Assembly (NCBI GenBank): GCA_018827685.1
Contig: JAHJXD010000002.1
Location: 1 to 5,061 of the forward strand
DNA length: 5,061 nucleotides
Origin: Patescibacteria group bacterium
GTDB taxonomy: Bacteria; Patescibacteriota; Patescibacteriia; Patescibacteriales; GWC2-42-12
Reading direction: 5' to 3'
Position 1 is the stretch's first letter. Each line of letters starts with the position of its first letter. Position numbers and translations under genes: made by a program. Shown piece after piece: positions 4,951 to 5,061 of this stretch. Below the pieces are notes generated by a model. That model saw nothing but the letters and a program-made list of their open reading frames with translations, was not told where the DNA came from and made no database searches.

Positions 4951-5061
4951 AAATTTCCAAATTTCGGTAAATTTTTATCTAAAATTTCCTCGCTAATATA
5001 TCCATATTCCCTCAAAAATTTTATAAAAAATTTCCTCGAAATTATGAAAATTTCTATCCGA
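4951..5061. repeat. Non-coding AAATTTC-rich tail
   Basis: No gene is seen here. AAATTTC occurs five times, at 4951, 4959, 4982, 5028 and 5048. A 12-base direct repeat, AAAATTTCCTCG, occurs at 4981-4992 and 5027-5038, 46 bases apart. The right end (TTTCTATCCGA) looks like another degenerate unit running off the window. It is probably a further intergenic repeat family or a degraded one. No promoter or terminator is convincing. Confidence 0.5.

Overview
The window is AT-rich, gene-dense and entirely plus-stranded. Short gaps or overlaps separate seven genes. The pilin gene types, the NAD-dependent ligase, the DUF5674-like protein, the character of the last unknown gene and the many short palindromic repeats all resemble Candidate Phyla Radiation (Patescibacteria, probably a Parcubacteria-type lineage). 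That assignment rests on remembered family character, not on a search. No gene has an internal in-frame TGA, and TAG, TAA and TGA all appear as ends, so the standard bacterial code fits.

Layout. Positions 1-147 are non-coding and hold a CGCTGA repeat array flanked by an imperfect inverted repeat. Positions 148-1611 hold three minor-pilin-like genes (PilV-like, PilW/PulJ-like, PilX-like) that form one tight operon. A 17-bp-period repeat at 1611-1661 joins them to ligA (1645-3837), which encodes NAD-dependent DNA ligase. A hairpin overlaps the ligA stop codon. Then come gatC (3866-4156), a DUF5674-like gene (4158-4505) and an unknown gene (4553-4921). Positions 4922-5061 are non-coding, with a hairpin and an AAATTTC-rich repeat.

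Functionally, the pilin trio would help initiate or tip a type IV pilus. LigA seals nicks in replication and repair. GatC is the small subunit of the tRNA-dependent amidotransferase. The last two genes have no known role. The sequence shows no functional link between the pilus genes and the housekeeping genes.

The most interesting signal is a family of C-rich/G-rich palindromic repeats with the core CCCCTTATCAAGGGG. It lies inside open reading frames at three places: a triple 36-bp tandem array in ligA just before the catalytic lysine, an inverted single copy later in ligA, and a single copy in the last gene. All three stay in frame and are translated. A second repeat family forms hairpins directly after two TAG stop codons. 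Together the window looks like a compact genome colonised by several small repeat families, at least one of which tolerates or exploits insertion into essential proteins.
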